A stretch of 50,167 bases of DNA, from the NCBI RefSeq assembly GCF_000512695.2, contig NZ_AZRW02000026.1:29710-79876 (forward strand), written 5' to 3'. Position 1 is the stretch's first letter; each line of letters opens with the position of its first letter. Shown piece by piece: positions 1-8,524 of the stretch. The notes under the pieces are model-generated. The model was not told where the DNA came from, did not search any database, and saw only the letters and a list, made by a program, of their open reading frames with translations. A program made the translations under genes and the position numbers. Source of the DNA: Pseudomonas sp. QTF5. GTDB taxonomy: Bacteria; Pseudomonadota; Gammaproteobacteria; Pseudomonadales; Pseudomonadaceae.

Positions 1-22
1 TAGGGCAAGCCGTTACCCGGTC

Positions 23-790
23 TTAAGCCTTGGCATTACGCTCAATGGCAAACCCGCTCCAGGTCTGGCTCACCGGCATCAGCTCGAGGCTGTTGATGTT
101 GATGTGGGCCGGAGCGTTGAGTACCCAGAAAATGGTCTCGGCGATGTCTTGCGGCTGGATCGGCTCGGCGCCTGCGTAAGTGGCGTTGTAACGCTCCTGG
201 TCACCGGCGAAACGCACCAGCGAGAATTCGCTCTCGCACAGGCCCGGCTCGATGTTGCTGACCCGCACGCCCGTCCCTTGCAGGTCGCAACGCAGGTTCA
301 GAGAGAACTGTTTGACGAACGCCTTGCTCGCGCCATACACGTGGCTGCCCGGGTACGGGTAATTGCCGGCGATGGAGCCGAGGTTGACGATGCTGGCGCC
401 ACGACCGTGGGCGATCAAACGCGGTAACAACAGGCGAGTGCTGTACATCAGGCCTTTGATGTTGGTGTCGACCATGGTGTCCCAATCATCAAGATCGCAC
501 TTGGGGGCCGGGTCCACGCCCAAGGCCAGGCCGGCGTTGTTGATCAGCCCGCGCAGCTTGGCGAAGGACGGCGGCAGGTTGGCAATCGCCTCCTCCATGG
601 CCTTGCGATCGCGTACGTCGAGCACCAGGCCATGAACCTCGGTCTGCTTCGACAACTCGGCGCACAGGGCATTGAGGCGTTCTTCACGACGACCTGTCAG
701 CACCAGCTTCCAGCCGGCTTCGGCAAAACGACGGGCACAGGCTTCACCAAAACCTGCGGTCGCGCCGGTAATAAACAGGGTGTTGGACAT
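23..790 (-). CDS. ydfG: YdfG-like short-chain dehydrogenase/reductase
   Basis: A 255-residue classical SDR. The N-terminal Rossmann fold has the glycine motif GATAGFGEA (residues 8-16). NNAG follows near residue 85, and the catalytic Tyr and Lys lie in YGASKAFVK near residue 152. The segment from LINNAGLALG through DTNIKGLMYSTR to INSLELMPV closely resembles E. coli YdfG, an NADP-dependent 3-hydroxy acid (serine/malonic semialdehyde) dehydrogenase, so that activity is the best guess. Substrate is not shown by the sequence. The start is supported by an AAGGAG ribosome-binding site about 8 bases upstream. It stands alone, upstream of the DnaA-box-like region. Confidence 0.88.
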   Translation of the reverse strand: MSNTLFITGATAGFGEACARRFAEAGWKLVLTGRREERLNALCAELSKQTEVHGLVLDVRDRKAMEEAIANLPPSFAKLRGLINNAGLALGVDPAPKCDLDDWDTMVDTNIKGLMYSTRLLLPRLIAHGRGASIVNLGSIAGNYPYPGSHVYGASKAFVKQFSLNLRCDLQGTGVRVSNIEPGLCESEFSLVRFAGDQERYNATYAGAEPIQPQDIAETIFWVLNAPAHININSLELMPVSQTWSGFAIERNAKA

Positions 791-930
791 CGTGTTCTCC
801 TTGCTTCGGCTGATGACAGCCCTTGGAATAGAAAATCAGTTGCCAGCATGCCCGGCCTTGTCCACAGCGGCAACCATCGCAAAAAACGTACAAAAAACGA
901 CCAACCCCGGCAACGCCATGTGTGCTGTGG

Positions 931-990
931 CTTGCAGCCATGTACACGCACCTTATCCACAGGCCGGTCCACAGTTTCCGGGGGCAAGTG
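931..990 (+). repeat. Degenerate 60-base direct repeat, copy A (DnaA-box-like at 953)
   Basis: By hand, copy A aligns without gaps to 1306-1365 with 45 of 60 bases identical. Both begin CTTGCAGCCA and end near GGGNCAAGT. The DnaA-box-like TTATCCACA sits at the same offset in each copy. An A-rich tract precedes each copy by about 50 bases. When the pair is read as codons on the minus strand, third positions are better conserved than first and second positions. That argues against a coding origin. Confidence 0.75.
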
Positions 991-1305
991 CTAAAGCTGC
1001 AAGCCGCTATCCACAAGGCTTTGCGGGCAGATTAGAAAGTTTTTTGCTTGACCCTCGGGTAGCTGCTGTGTAGCCCCGGGCAATTTGCACGACCGGACGG
1101 TCAAACCAGCGATGGCGCCAAGCCAGTAACTACGGCCCTCAGCCGACTCTTTCCAGAGTTTAATCACAGACTTATCCACAGGCTTGTCCACCTCCACTTA
1201 TACCGTGTTCACCCCGAACAAAAAGGTTGACAACGTCGGCTTGAGGTCCAGGAAAAACGCCTGATCAAAAAACAACCACTCCTCTGCAAGCCACGGATTC
1301 AAAGG

Positions 1306-1365
1306 CTTGCAGCCAGCTACTCCCACGTTATTCACAGCCAGCTCCACAGCAAACGGGGACAAGTC
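1306..1365 (+). repeat. Degenerate 60-base direct repeat, copy B (DnaA-box-like at 1328)
   Basis: Second copy of the repeat described at 931-990. Its DnaA-box-like sequence is TTATTCACA (1328-1336), which fits the TTATNCACA consensus. It is followed by a GCTCCACAG half-site, as copy A is followed by GGTCCACAG. Confidence 0.75.
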
Positions 1366-1452
1366 AAAACCGTGATAAAACAGCAATTTGCAGCGGCTTT
1401 ATGTCGCGCTTTGAGAGGTCGTGAATATTGTTTTCCACAATTTCCCCGCGGT

Positions 1453-1547
1453 CCCTGTGGGAGCGGGCTTGCTCGCGAAGAGGGAGTGCCGTCGACATCA
1501 ATGTTGCCTGGCACACCGCCTTCGCGAGCAAGCCCGCTCCCACAGGG
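1453..1547. repeat. REPIN (inverted REP pair), subtype A
   Basis: Two inverted copies of the Pseudomonas REP sequence (core GGGAGCGGGCTTGCTCGCGA) lie at 1453-1479 and 1521-1547. The spacer contains a small palindrome, ACAT-CA-ATGT. It sits downstream of livF, just beyond the operon terminator. REPINs are known as non-autonomous elements spread by RAYT transposases; no RAYT gene is in this window. Confidence 0.92.
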
Positions 1548-1567
1548 TTGGTGGTGTTTTATAGATA

Positions 1568-1600
1568 GAAAAAAGCCCCGGCGATTGCTCATCGGGGCTT
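1568..1600 (-). terminator. Rho-independent terminator of the liv operon
   Basis: On the minus strand, AAGCCCCG (1593-1600) pairs with CGGGGCTT (1573-1580) across a 12-base loop, followed by a T run. It lies just past the livF stop codon, at the end of the livKHMGF transcript. Confidence 0.85.
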
Positions 1601-1618
1601 GTTGTTGCAACGGCGAAC

Positions 1619-2335
1619 TCAGTGGCCGCCGAGGTAGGCGTTACGCACCTCATCGTTCACCAGTAGCTCCTTGCCGGTGCCGCTGAGGCGGATCTCGCCG
1701 TTGACCATCACGTACGCCCGGTCCGACAGCTTGAGCGCGTGGTTGGCGTTCTGCTCCACCAGAAAGATGGTCATGCCGGTGCTGGCCAGCTCCCGCAGGG
1801 TCGCGAAGATCTGCTTCACCACAATCGGCGCCAGGCCCAGGCTCGGCTCGTCGAGCAGCAACAGCTTTGGCCGGCTCATGAGCGCCCGGGCGATGGCGAG
1901 CATTTGCTGTTCGCCGCCGGACATGGTCATGGCCCGTTGAGTACGCCGCTCTTCGAGCCGTGGAAACAACTCGAACATGCGCTGCATGTCTTCCTTGGCG
2001 TACTTGTCACCGATAGGAATGGTGCCCATCAACAGGTTTTCCTCGACGGTCATGTCAGGGAACACCCGCCGGCCTTCCGGCGATTGAGCGATACCGTTGG
2101 ACGCGATGTAGTGGGACGACTTGTGAGTGATGTCCACACCCTGATAGATGATTTGCCCGTCAGCGGCCCGCGGCTGGCCGAAGATCGACATCAGCAGGGT
2201 CGATTTTCCGGCACCGTTGGAGCCAATCAGGCTGACGGTTTCACCTTCATTGATATGCAACGAGACTTTCTTCAGGGCCTGAATCGGGCCGTAGAACACG
2301 TCCAGATCCTTGAGTTCGAGGATGGGTGCACTCAT
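1619..2335 (-). CDS. livF: Branched-chain amino acid ABC transporter ATPase LivF
   Basis: A 238-residue ABC ATPase, the second nucleotide-binding subunit of the high-affinity Leu/Ile/Val transporter (BraG in P. aeruginosa). Walker A is GSNGAGKST near residue 38. The signature is MSGGEQQM and Walker B is LLLLDEP. The length is typical of LivF. Its ATG overlaps the livG stop by four bases (ATGA), implying translational coupling. It is the last gene of the operon, followed at once by a terminator. Confidence 0.97.
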   Translation of the reverse strand: MSAPILELKDLDVFYGPIQALKKVSLHINEGETVSLIGSNGAGKSTLLMSIFGQPRAADGQIIYQGVDITHKSSHYIASNGIAQSPEGRRVFPDMTVEENLLMGTIPIGDKYAKEDMQRMFELFPRLEERRTQRAMTMSGGEQQMLAIARALMSRPKLLLLDEPSLGLAPIVVKQIFATLRELASTGMTIFLVEQNANHALKLSDRAYVMVNGEIRLSGTGKELLVNDEVRNAYLGGH

Positions 2336-3207
2336 ACCACTTCCTCTTCTTCGGCGCCCAGGTAGGCGGCAATCACTTTCGGATCGTGTCGAATCGCTTC
2401 AGGCCCGCCCTCGGCGATGACAACGCCGTGGTCCAGCACCACGATGTGGTCGGAAATACTCATTACCATGCCCATGTCGTGTTCGATCAGCACCACGGTC
2501 AGATCGTGCTCGTCGCGCAGCAGCCGGATCATCGCGCTCAGCGCTTCGGTTTCCTGAGGGTTGAGGCCGGCGGCCGGTTCGTCGAGGCAGATGATCTGCG
2601 GCCGGGTACACATGGCCCGGGCGATCTCCAGACGACGTTGCTGACCGTAGGACAGTTCACCGGCCAGGCGGTTGGCGCAGTCCACCAGGTCCACCACTTC
2701 CAGCCAATAGAACGCGTGGTCCAGCGCATCGCTTTCGGCCTTGCGATAGCCCTTGGTGTTGAGGATACCGGCCATCATATTGCGGTTGACCCACATGTGT
2801 TGGGCCACCAGCAGGTTTTCCAGCACCGACATTTCCTTGAACAGGCGAATGTTCTGGAAAGTCCGCGCCAGGCCGGCACGGTTGATCAGGTGCGTGCCAC
2901 CGAACATCTTGTAGCGGAGCCGGCTGACGAAGCTTTTCGGCGAAACGAAATCGATGGCCTTGAACGGTTCCCCGAGCATTTTGATGACGTCGGTTTTCAC
3001 TCCACGGGCATTGAGTTCGATATGCCCGCCGGACGCTTTATAGAACCCGGTCAGGCAGTTGAACACCGTGGTCTTGCCCGCGCCGTTGGGGCCGATCAAC
3101 GCGAAGATCGAGTTGCGTTTGACTTGCAGGCTGACGTTACTCAGGGCTTTGATGCCGCCGAAGTGCATCATCAGATTTTCGACCGAGAGGACGATTTCTT
3201 CGCTCAT
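2332..3207 (-). CDS. livG: Branched-chain amino acid ABC transporter ATPase LivG
   Basis: A 291-residue ABC ATPase, the LivG/BraF subunit, which pairs with LivF on the cytoplasmic side of the transporter. It has Walker A GPNGAGKTT near residue 39, the signature LSYGQQRR and Walker B IICLDEPAAGLNP. The insert between Walker A and the signature (about residues 60-130) is longer than in LivF, as is usual for LivG. It overlaps both neighbours by four bases (livM stop/livG start, livG stop/livF start). The C-terminus ends in a run of Glu residues. Confidence 0.97.
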   Translation of the reverse strand: MSEEIVLSVENLMMHFGGIKALSNVSLQVKRNSIFALIGPNGAGKTTVFNCLTGFYKASGGHIELNARGVKTDVIKMLGEPFKAIDFVSPKSFVSRLRYKMFGGTHLINRAGLARTFQNIRLFKEMSVLENLLVAQHMWVNRNMMAGILNTKGYRKAESDALDHAFYWLEVVDLVDCANRLAGELSYGQQRRLEIARAMCTRPQIICLDEPAAGLNPQETEALSAMIRLLRDEHDLTVVLIEHDMGMVMSISDHIVVLDHGVVIAEGGPEAIRHDPKVIAAYLGAEEEEVV

Positions 3208-4487
3208 GGCGCCACTCCTTTACGTGGGGTCACACCGGTACGGCTGATCCGGATCAGGCCGCGCGGTCGCCAGATCATCATCAACACCATCAGGATGCCG
3301 AACAGCAGTACGCGATATTCAGCGAAGCCGCGCAGCAGTTCCGGGGCGACGGTCAGCACGAACGCCGCAATCACCACGCCGATGGTCGAGCCCATGCCGC
3401 CGAGTACCACGATGGCGAGGATCAGTGCCGATTCGAAGAAGGTGAATGAGGTCGGGTTGACGAAACCCTGGTAGGTAGCGAAGAACACACCCGCCAGGCC
3501 CGCCGTCGATGCACCGATGGTGAACGCCGACAGCTTGACCAGTACGTGATTCAGGCCCATGGAACGGCAGGCGATTTCGTCTTCGCGCAAAGCTTCCCAC
3601 GCGCGACCGACCGGCATGCGGGTTAGACGGTGCTTGATGTACAGCACGGCCAGAACCACCAGGAACAACACCGCGTATATGAAGTAGTACTTCACGTCCG
3701 GGTTATAGGCGATGCCGAAGAACTCATGGAACGGGACGCCCCCCTCCTTCGCTCTTTTGCCGAACTCGAGGCCGAAGAAGGTCGGCAACGGAGCCGCCAT
3801 ACCGTTCGGGCCGCCCGTCAGGGACAGCCAGTTATTGAGGATCAACCGGATGATTTCGCCGAACCCCAGGGTCACGATCGCCAGGTAATCACCGTGCAGG
3901 CGCAGCACCGGGAAACCCAGGATGCAACCGGCCAACCCGGCCGTGATTGCCGCCAGCGGCAGCACCGTCCAGAAACCCAGCCCCAGGTATTGATAACCGA
4001 GCGCCAGCCCATAGGCACCGATGGCGTAGAACGCCACGTAACCCAGGTCTAGCAGGCCGGCCAGGCCGACCACGATGTTCAGCCCCAGGCCCAGCAGCAC
4101 GTAGATCAGCCCGAGGATGACCACGCCCAACAGGTAGGAGTTGGAGAAAAACGGGAACACCACGGCGATGACGATCATCAGCGGGATGATCCATCGCAAG
4201 CGGGATTTGTAATCGGGCGGCAGAACATGAACCCCGGAGCCGGTACTTTCAAAGCCTTCAAGAATTCTCAGGCCCTTGGGGGTTTGCAGGAACAGGCTCA
4301 AGGCAAAACGGCCGGCCATGACGATGGCGACAATCCATGCCACCCGGGTCGTTTCCAGGTTGAAGCCGTAGCCGTCGAGGACTACGCCGACAATCGGGCC
4401 GAACACAATCAGGGCCACCAGGCCGGCAAGAATCGCGTCAACCAGGCTTCTTTTGAGATCAATGGTTTTTTTAGTGGTTGAAGACAT
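3204..4487 (-). CDS. livM: Branched-chain amino acid ABC permease LivM
   Basis: A 427-residue polytopic inner-membrane permease, one half of the transport channel with LivH. The first ~90 residues form the N-terminal extension with two membrane segments found in proteobacterial LivM. The permease core follows, with the family segment GLNIVVGLAGLLDLGYVAFY (about residues 135-155) and the EAA-like loop GRAWEALREDEIACRSMG (about residue 305). The start has AAGGTG about 7 bases upstream. It begins three bases after the livH stop and overlaps livG. Confidence 0.97.
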   Translation of the reverse strand: MSSTTKKTIDLKRSLVDAILAGLVALIVFGPIVGVVLDGYGFNLETTRVAWIVAIVMAGRFALSLFLQTPKGLRILEGFESTGSGVHVLPPDYKSRLRWIIPLMIVIAVVFPFFSNSYLLGVVILGLIYVLLGLGLNIVVGLAGLLDLGYVAFYAIGAYGLALGYQYLGLGFWTVLPLAAITAGLAGCILGFPVLRLHGDYLAIVTLGFGEIIRLILNNWLSLTGGPNGMAAPLPTFFGLEFGKRAKEGGVPFHEFFGIAYNPDVKYYFIYAVLFLVVLAVLYIKHRLTRMPVGRAWEALREDEIACRSMGLNHVLVKLSAFTIGASTAGLAGVFFATYQGFVNPTSFTFFESALILAIVVLGGMGSTIGVVIAAFVLTVAPELLRGFAEYRVLLFGILMVLMMIWRPRGLIRISRTGVTPRKGVAP

Positions 4488-4490
4488 CGC

Positions 4491-5405
<915 letters not shown>

Positions 5406-5534
5406 AACGCAATCTCACGCTTTTGAGAGACTGTACAAAAACCGGGTGCGCCGGGACCGGGGTTCAGCCGCCGACGCAACACGGTTATATGCAGTTCTAC
5501 GAGAAAAGACAGGTACAGCACGGACATGTTCTTT

Positions 5535-5565
5535 GATTGCCCGGCGCACAAGGCGCCGGGCAATC
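5535..5565 (-). promoter_or_regulatory. Intercistronic hairpin between livK and livH
   Basis: A perfect 13-base stem, GATTGCCCGGCGC (5535-5547) with GCGCCGGGCAATC (5553-5565), encloses a five-base loop. It follows the livK stop by about 11 bases on the minus strand and has no T run. It is better read as an mRNA-stabilising or attenuating structure than as a full terminator. That would allow more livK than livHMGF expression. Confidence 0.7.
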
Positions 5566-5576
5566 AGCCAGTCATA

Positions 5577-6710
5577 TCACTTCTGTTTTTCCAGCTGGTG
5601 GTATTTGCCATCCTTGTCCCACTGGTAAACCACGTAGTCGGAGACTTTCAGATCGCCCTTGGCATCCCAGGTCTTCTCGCCCATCACGGTTTTGACCGGA
5701 TTTTTCTTCAGCCACTCGGCGGCTTTCTCGCCACTGTTGGATTTGGAGCCATTGAAGGCTGCGGCCAGGGCCTGGACCGAAGCATAGGCGTACAGGGTGT
5801 AGCCTTCAGGCTCTGTGCCTTTCTTGCGGAACTCGTCCACTACGGTCTTGCTCTCTGGGAGCATGCGTGGGTCGGCACCAAAGGTCATCAGCACGCCGTC
5901 AACGAATTGCGGACCGCCAGCGGTGGTCACCAGTTCGTCGGTTACGATGCCGTCGTCGGACATGAACTTGACGTCTTTGAGACCTTGCTCACGCAGTTGA
6001 CGAACCAGAGGACCAGCTTCCGGGTGCAGGCCACCGAAGTAAACGACATCGGCGCCAGCACCACGGATTTTGGTGACGATGGTGCTGAAGTCTTTTTCGC
6101 CACGGGTCAGGCCTTCATACAGCACCGGCTTCACACCGCGTTTTTCCAGCTGGGCCTTGGTAGCATCCGCCAGACCTTGGCCGTAGGTGTCCTTGTCGTG
6201 CAGGACCACCACTTTCTTGCCCTTGAGCACGTCGACGATGTAGTCGCCGGCCACGATGCCTTGCTGGTCGTCACGCCCGCACATACGGAACATGGCACTC
6301 AGGCCGCGCTCGGTAACAGCCGGGTTGGTGGAACCTGGAGTGATCGCGATGATGCCCGCTTCGTCGTAGATCTCGGAGGCCGGGATGGTCGACGAGGAGC
6401 AGAAGTGACCGACTACGCCAGCGACTTTCTGGTTGGTCAGGTCCTTGGCGACCGTCACAGCCTGTTTCGGTTCGCAGGCGTCATCGCCTTTGACCAGTAC
6501 GATTTTTTCCCCGTTTACACCGCCAGCGGCGTTGACCGCATCAGCGGCTGCTTGCGCACCCTTCATGTACTGCTCGCCAAATGCGGCGTTGGCGCCCGTC
6601 ATCGGCCCCGCCACACCAATTTTCACATCAGCCTGTGCAAACGTAGAAACACCCAACGCAGCTGCCACTGCGAGGGCCAGAAAGCCTTTCTTGTAAAACG
6701 TCTGGGACAT
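5577..6710 (-). CDS. livK: Branched-chain amino acid periplasmic binding protein
   Basis: A 377-residue periplasmic substrate-binding protein of the LivJ/LivK/BraC type. Residues 1-27 are a signal peptide ending AQA, and the mature protein begins DVKIGVAGPMTG. The chosen ATG at 6710 has GGAG nine bases upstream; an in-frame start 45 bases earlier would precede the signal peptide and lacks support. Ligand-loop segments include HFCSSSTIPAS and TPGSTNPAVTERG. It delivers Leu, Ile and Val (BraC also takes Ala and Thr) to LivHM. It is the first gene of the operon. Confidence 0.95.
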   Translation of the reverse strand: MSQTFYKKGFLALAVAAALGVSTFAQADVKIGVAGPMTGANAAFGEQYMKGAQAAADAVNAAGGVNGEKIVLVKGDDACEPKQAVTVAKDLTNQKVAGVVGHFCSSSTIPASEIYDEAGIIAITPGSTNPAVTERGLSAMFRMCGRDDQQGIVAGDYIVDVLKGKKVVVLHDKDTYGQGLADATKAQLEKRGVKPVLYEGLTRGEKDFSTIVTKIRGAGADVVYFGGLHPEAGPLVRQLREQGLKDVKFMSDDGIVTDELVTTAGGPQFVDGVLMTFGADPRMLPESKTVVDEFRKKGTEPEGYTLYAYASVQALAAAFNGSKSNSGEKAAEWLKKNPVKTVMGEKTWDAKGDLKVSDYVVYQWDKDGKYHQLEKQK

Positions 6711-7074
6711 GAGGTGGTGCTCCAAGGTTTTTTTTAGTTGGCACTGCGACTTCACTGAATGCTCAGAGCAAGGGCCGTGCCATCGGTTTTTTATTCTGAA
6801 AAAAGTCGCTGCCTTATTGTTTTTTCGACTGTTTCGGGCCCATTTTCATTGGGCGTGCAACCATCTAAACCGCGGAAGGTGAAACCTTTTATATTTAAAG
6901 GCGCAACCCTTATGCGCCATCATTGCAACCGCAGCGCCAAACGATGTGCAACCAGCCTGTAACAGCCCGCGTCACCGAACTGCACACTGCTGGTGCGGGG
7001 ACTGCTACAACCCGCACCATTACAGGCTAGCCGCTTCGCTGAAAAGCGCCGCTTCCAGCAACATATTTCAACAA
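6711..7074. other. livK upstream region: GCAACC repeats and folded element
   Basis: These 364 bases lie between the amaA stop and livK, both on the minus strand, so they hold the amaA 3' end and the livK promoter. Four direct GCAACC repeats start at 6857, 6903, 6925 and 6948, spaced 46, 22 and 23 bases apart. Nearby, 6954-7028 can fold with a perfect nine-base closing helix. No terminator with a T run was found after amaA, and no clear sigma70 promoter could be fixed. There is no ORF with coding character. Confidence 0.55.
6954..7028 (-). other. Folded element with nine-base closing helix, downstream of amaA
   Basis: AGCCTGTAA (6954-6962) is complementary to TTACAGGCT (7020-7028). Inside, GGTGCGGG (6992-6999) is complementary to CCCGCACC (7011-7018). 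The 75-base unit could be the 3' end structure of the amaBA mRNA or a small structured RNA. It lacks a terminator T run, and no known RNA family was recognised. Confidence 0.45.
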
Positions 7075-8358
7075 TCAGATGACGATCCGCAGGCACTGGC
7101 CCGCGTGATACAACGAAAATCCAGCTTCATACAGGCAGCTTCGCAGCCCCACACCCGCCAATGGCTGCATGGGCGCGAAAGGAATCGGCAAGGCCTGAGG
7201 ATTTCCATTACACAAATAATCGGCAAAGGCTTTGCCGACCACTGTACCGGTCGTCACGCCTCGACCGTTGTAACCCGTAACGGCCACCAGCCCCGGTGCC
7301 GGCTCGAACAGGCGCATCAAATGATCCGGCGTGAAAGCGATACAACCGGTCCAGGTGCACTCCCACTCCACCGATTTCAGGTACGGAAAGTAATGCTGCT
7401 GAACCCGGTCAGCCCAGGCTTTCAGGAACCAGGTCGGTTTCTGGTTGCCATTGCCGAGACTGCCGAGCAACAACCGTCCTTCGGCATCGCGACGGATACT
7501 GCTGAGCACCTGCCGGGTGTCCCAGGAACCCTGACCACCGGGCAGAATCTGCTGCGCGGCATCTTCGGTCAGCGGAACTGAGGCCACTTGATAGTAATAA
7601 CCGGGGAAGAAATTGCGACGCAGCTCCGTCCAGTCACCTTCGGTATAGGCGTTGGAGGCGATGACCACCTGCTCGGCCAGCACCGAACCCTGGGCGGTTT
7701 GCACCGACCAGCGCTGGCCCTGACGTTCAAGTCGGGTCACCGGAGAATGATCGAACAGCTGACCGCCAAGGCTGATGGCCGCGTTCGCCAGCCCAGTGGT
7801 GTAGGCCATCGGGTTGATCGTGCCGGCGCGCCGATCGAGCAAGGCGGCGGCGATCTTTTTGGTGCCCGTGGCTTGTTCGCAGGCTTGGCCGGTTAACAAT
7901 TCCACCGGGGCGCCGCGACGTTTCCACTGTGCTTCGCGACTGCGCAGATCCGCCTCGCCACGCGCGTTGTGCGCCATGTGCAGCGTGCCTTCGCGGCGTA
8001 ACTGGCAATCGATGTTGTATTTGTCGACCAGACTGAACACCAGCGACGGCGCCGCACCCAACATGCGGTTGAGCTGACTGCCGACCACCTCGCCGAAACC
8101 GGCTTCGATTTCATCCGGTGGAATCCACATCCCGGCGTTGACCAGCCCGACGTTACGCCCCGAACCGCCATGCCCGGCGCGATGCGCTTCCAGCACACAG
8201 ACACTTTTACCCTGTTCCAGCAGATGCACCGCCGCCGACAAACCGGTGAAACCGGCACCGATGACGCAGACATCCACCGTCACCTCGCCCTTGAGCGCCA
8301 CGTTGTCGGGCCTTTGCGGCGTCAGTTTTTCCCACAGACACTCTTCGCGTAACGGCAT
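7075..8358 (-). CDS. amaA: FAD-dependent oxidoreductase, probable L-pipecolate oxidase AmaA
   Basis: A 427-residue DAO-family flavoprotein. The FAD-binding motif VIGAGFTGLSAAVHLLEQG sits near residue 32, and the C-terminal GYNGRGVTTGTVVGKAFADYL closes the FAD site. It also resembles gamma-glutamylputrescine oxidase. Pairing with the piperideine-6-carboxylate dehydrogenase gene upstream favours pipecolate oxidase, as in P. putida lysine catabolism. The ATG at 8358 follows TTGGAG. A longer frame back to 8490 only translates a REPIN. That REPIN lies between amaB and amaA and may alter relative expression. Confidence 0.82.
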   Translation of the reverse strand: MPLREECLWEKLTPQRPDNVALKGEVTVDVCVIGAGFTGLSAAVHLLEQGKSVCVLEAHRAGHGGSGRNVGLVNAGMWIPPDEIEAGFGEVVGSQLNRMLGAAPSLVFSLVDKYNIDCQLRREGTLHMAHNARGEADLRSREAQWKRRGAPVELLTGQACEQATGTKKIAAALLDRRAGTINPMAYTTGLANAAISLGGQLFDHSPVTRLERQGQRWSVQTAQGSVLAEQVVIASNAYTEGDWTELRRNFFPGYYYQVASVPLTEDAAQQILPGGQGSWDTRQVLSSIRRDAEGRLLLGSLGNGNQKPTWFLKAWADRVQQHYFPYLKSVEWECTWTGCIAFTPDHLMRLFEPAPGLVAVTGYNGRGVTTGTVVGKAFADYLCNGNPQALPIPFAPMQPLAGVGLRSCLYEAGFSLYHAGQCLRIVI

Positions 8359-8400
8359 TGCCAGACTCCAATAGAAACCTAACAAACACATCCATTCCAG

Positions 8401-8489
8401 TGTGGGAGCGGGCTTGCTCGCGAAGGCGTCCGTGTATTCAGTATCTATGTGACTGAAAGACCGCTTTCGCGAGCAAGCCCGCTCCCACA
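8401..8489. repeat. REPIN subtype A between amaB and amaA
   Basis: Inverted REP copies lie at 8401-8424 and 8466-8489. The spacer carries its own hairpin, TTCAGT...ACTGAA. The element is in the intercistronic gap of a two-gene operon, so the large hairpin would be in the polycistronic mRNA. Confidence 0.92.
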
Positions 8490-8524
8490 TTGGATTTTCA
8501 TTGGATCAAAGATCTGAGCTCATC

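Larger units (their letters stand above)
791..1618. other. Long non-coding region with DnaA-box-like cluster, REPIN and liv terminator
   Basis: No convincing gene lies in these 828 bases. Six close matches to the DnaA box (consensus TTATNCACA) all read on the plus strand. Exact matches start at 953, 1172 and 1328. One-mismatch matches start at 858, 1007 and 1431. Two occur in register inside a degenerate direct repeat (931-990 and 1306-1365). Upstream of each repeat core is an A-rich tract (881-900 and 1253-1273). A REPIN (1453-1547) and the liv operon terminator (1568-1600) fill the rest. Short minus-strand ORFs cross the region but look spurious. Confidence 0.7.

Noticed and set aside
991..1386. 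Short minus-strand ORFs (68 and 62 codons) across the DnaA-box region
   Set aside because: Their translations are driven by the repeated GTGGATAAG-type box sequence, they lack ribosome-binding sites, and the repeat comparison shows third codon positions most conserved, the reverse of coding selection.
6711..6755. Upstream extension of livK by 15 residues
   Set aside because: It would place a charged segment before the signal peptide; the ATG at 6710 has GGAG at the correct distance.
8359..8490. Longer amaA reading frame starting at 8490
   Set aside because: The extra residues (ASKPAPT and neighbours) are a translation of the REPIN, and the ATG at 8358 has a good ribosome-binding site and a normal flavoprotein N-terminus.
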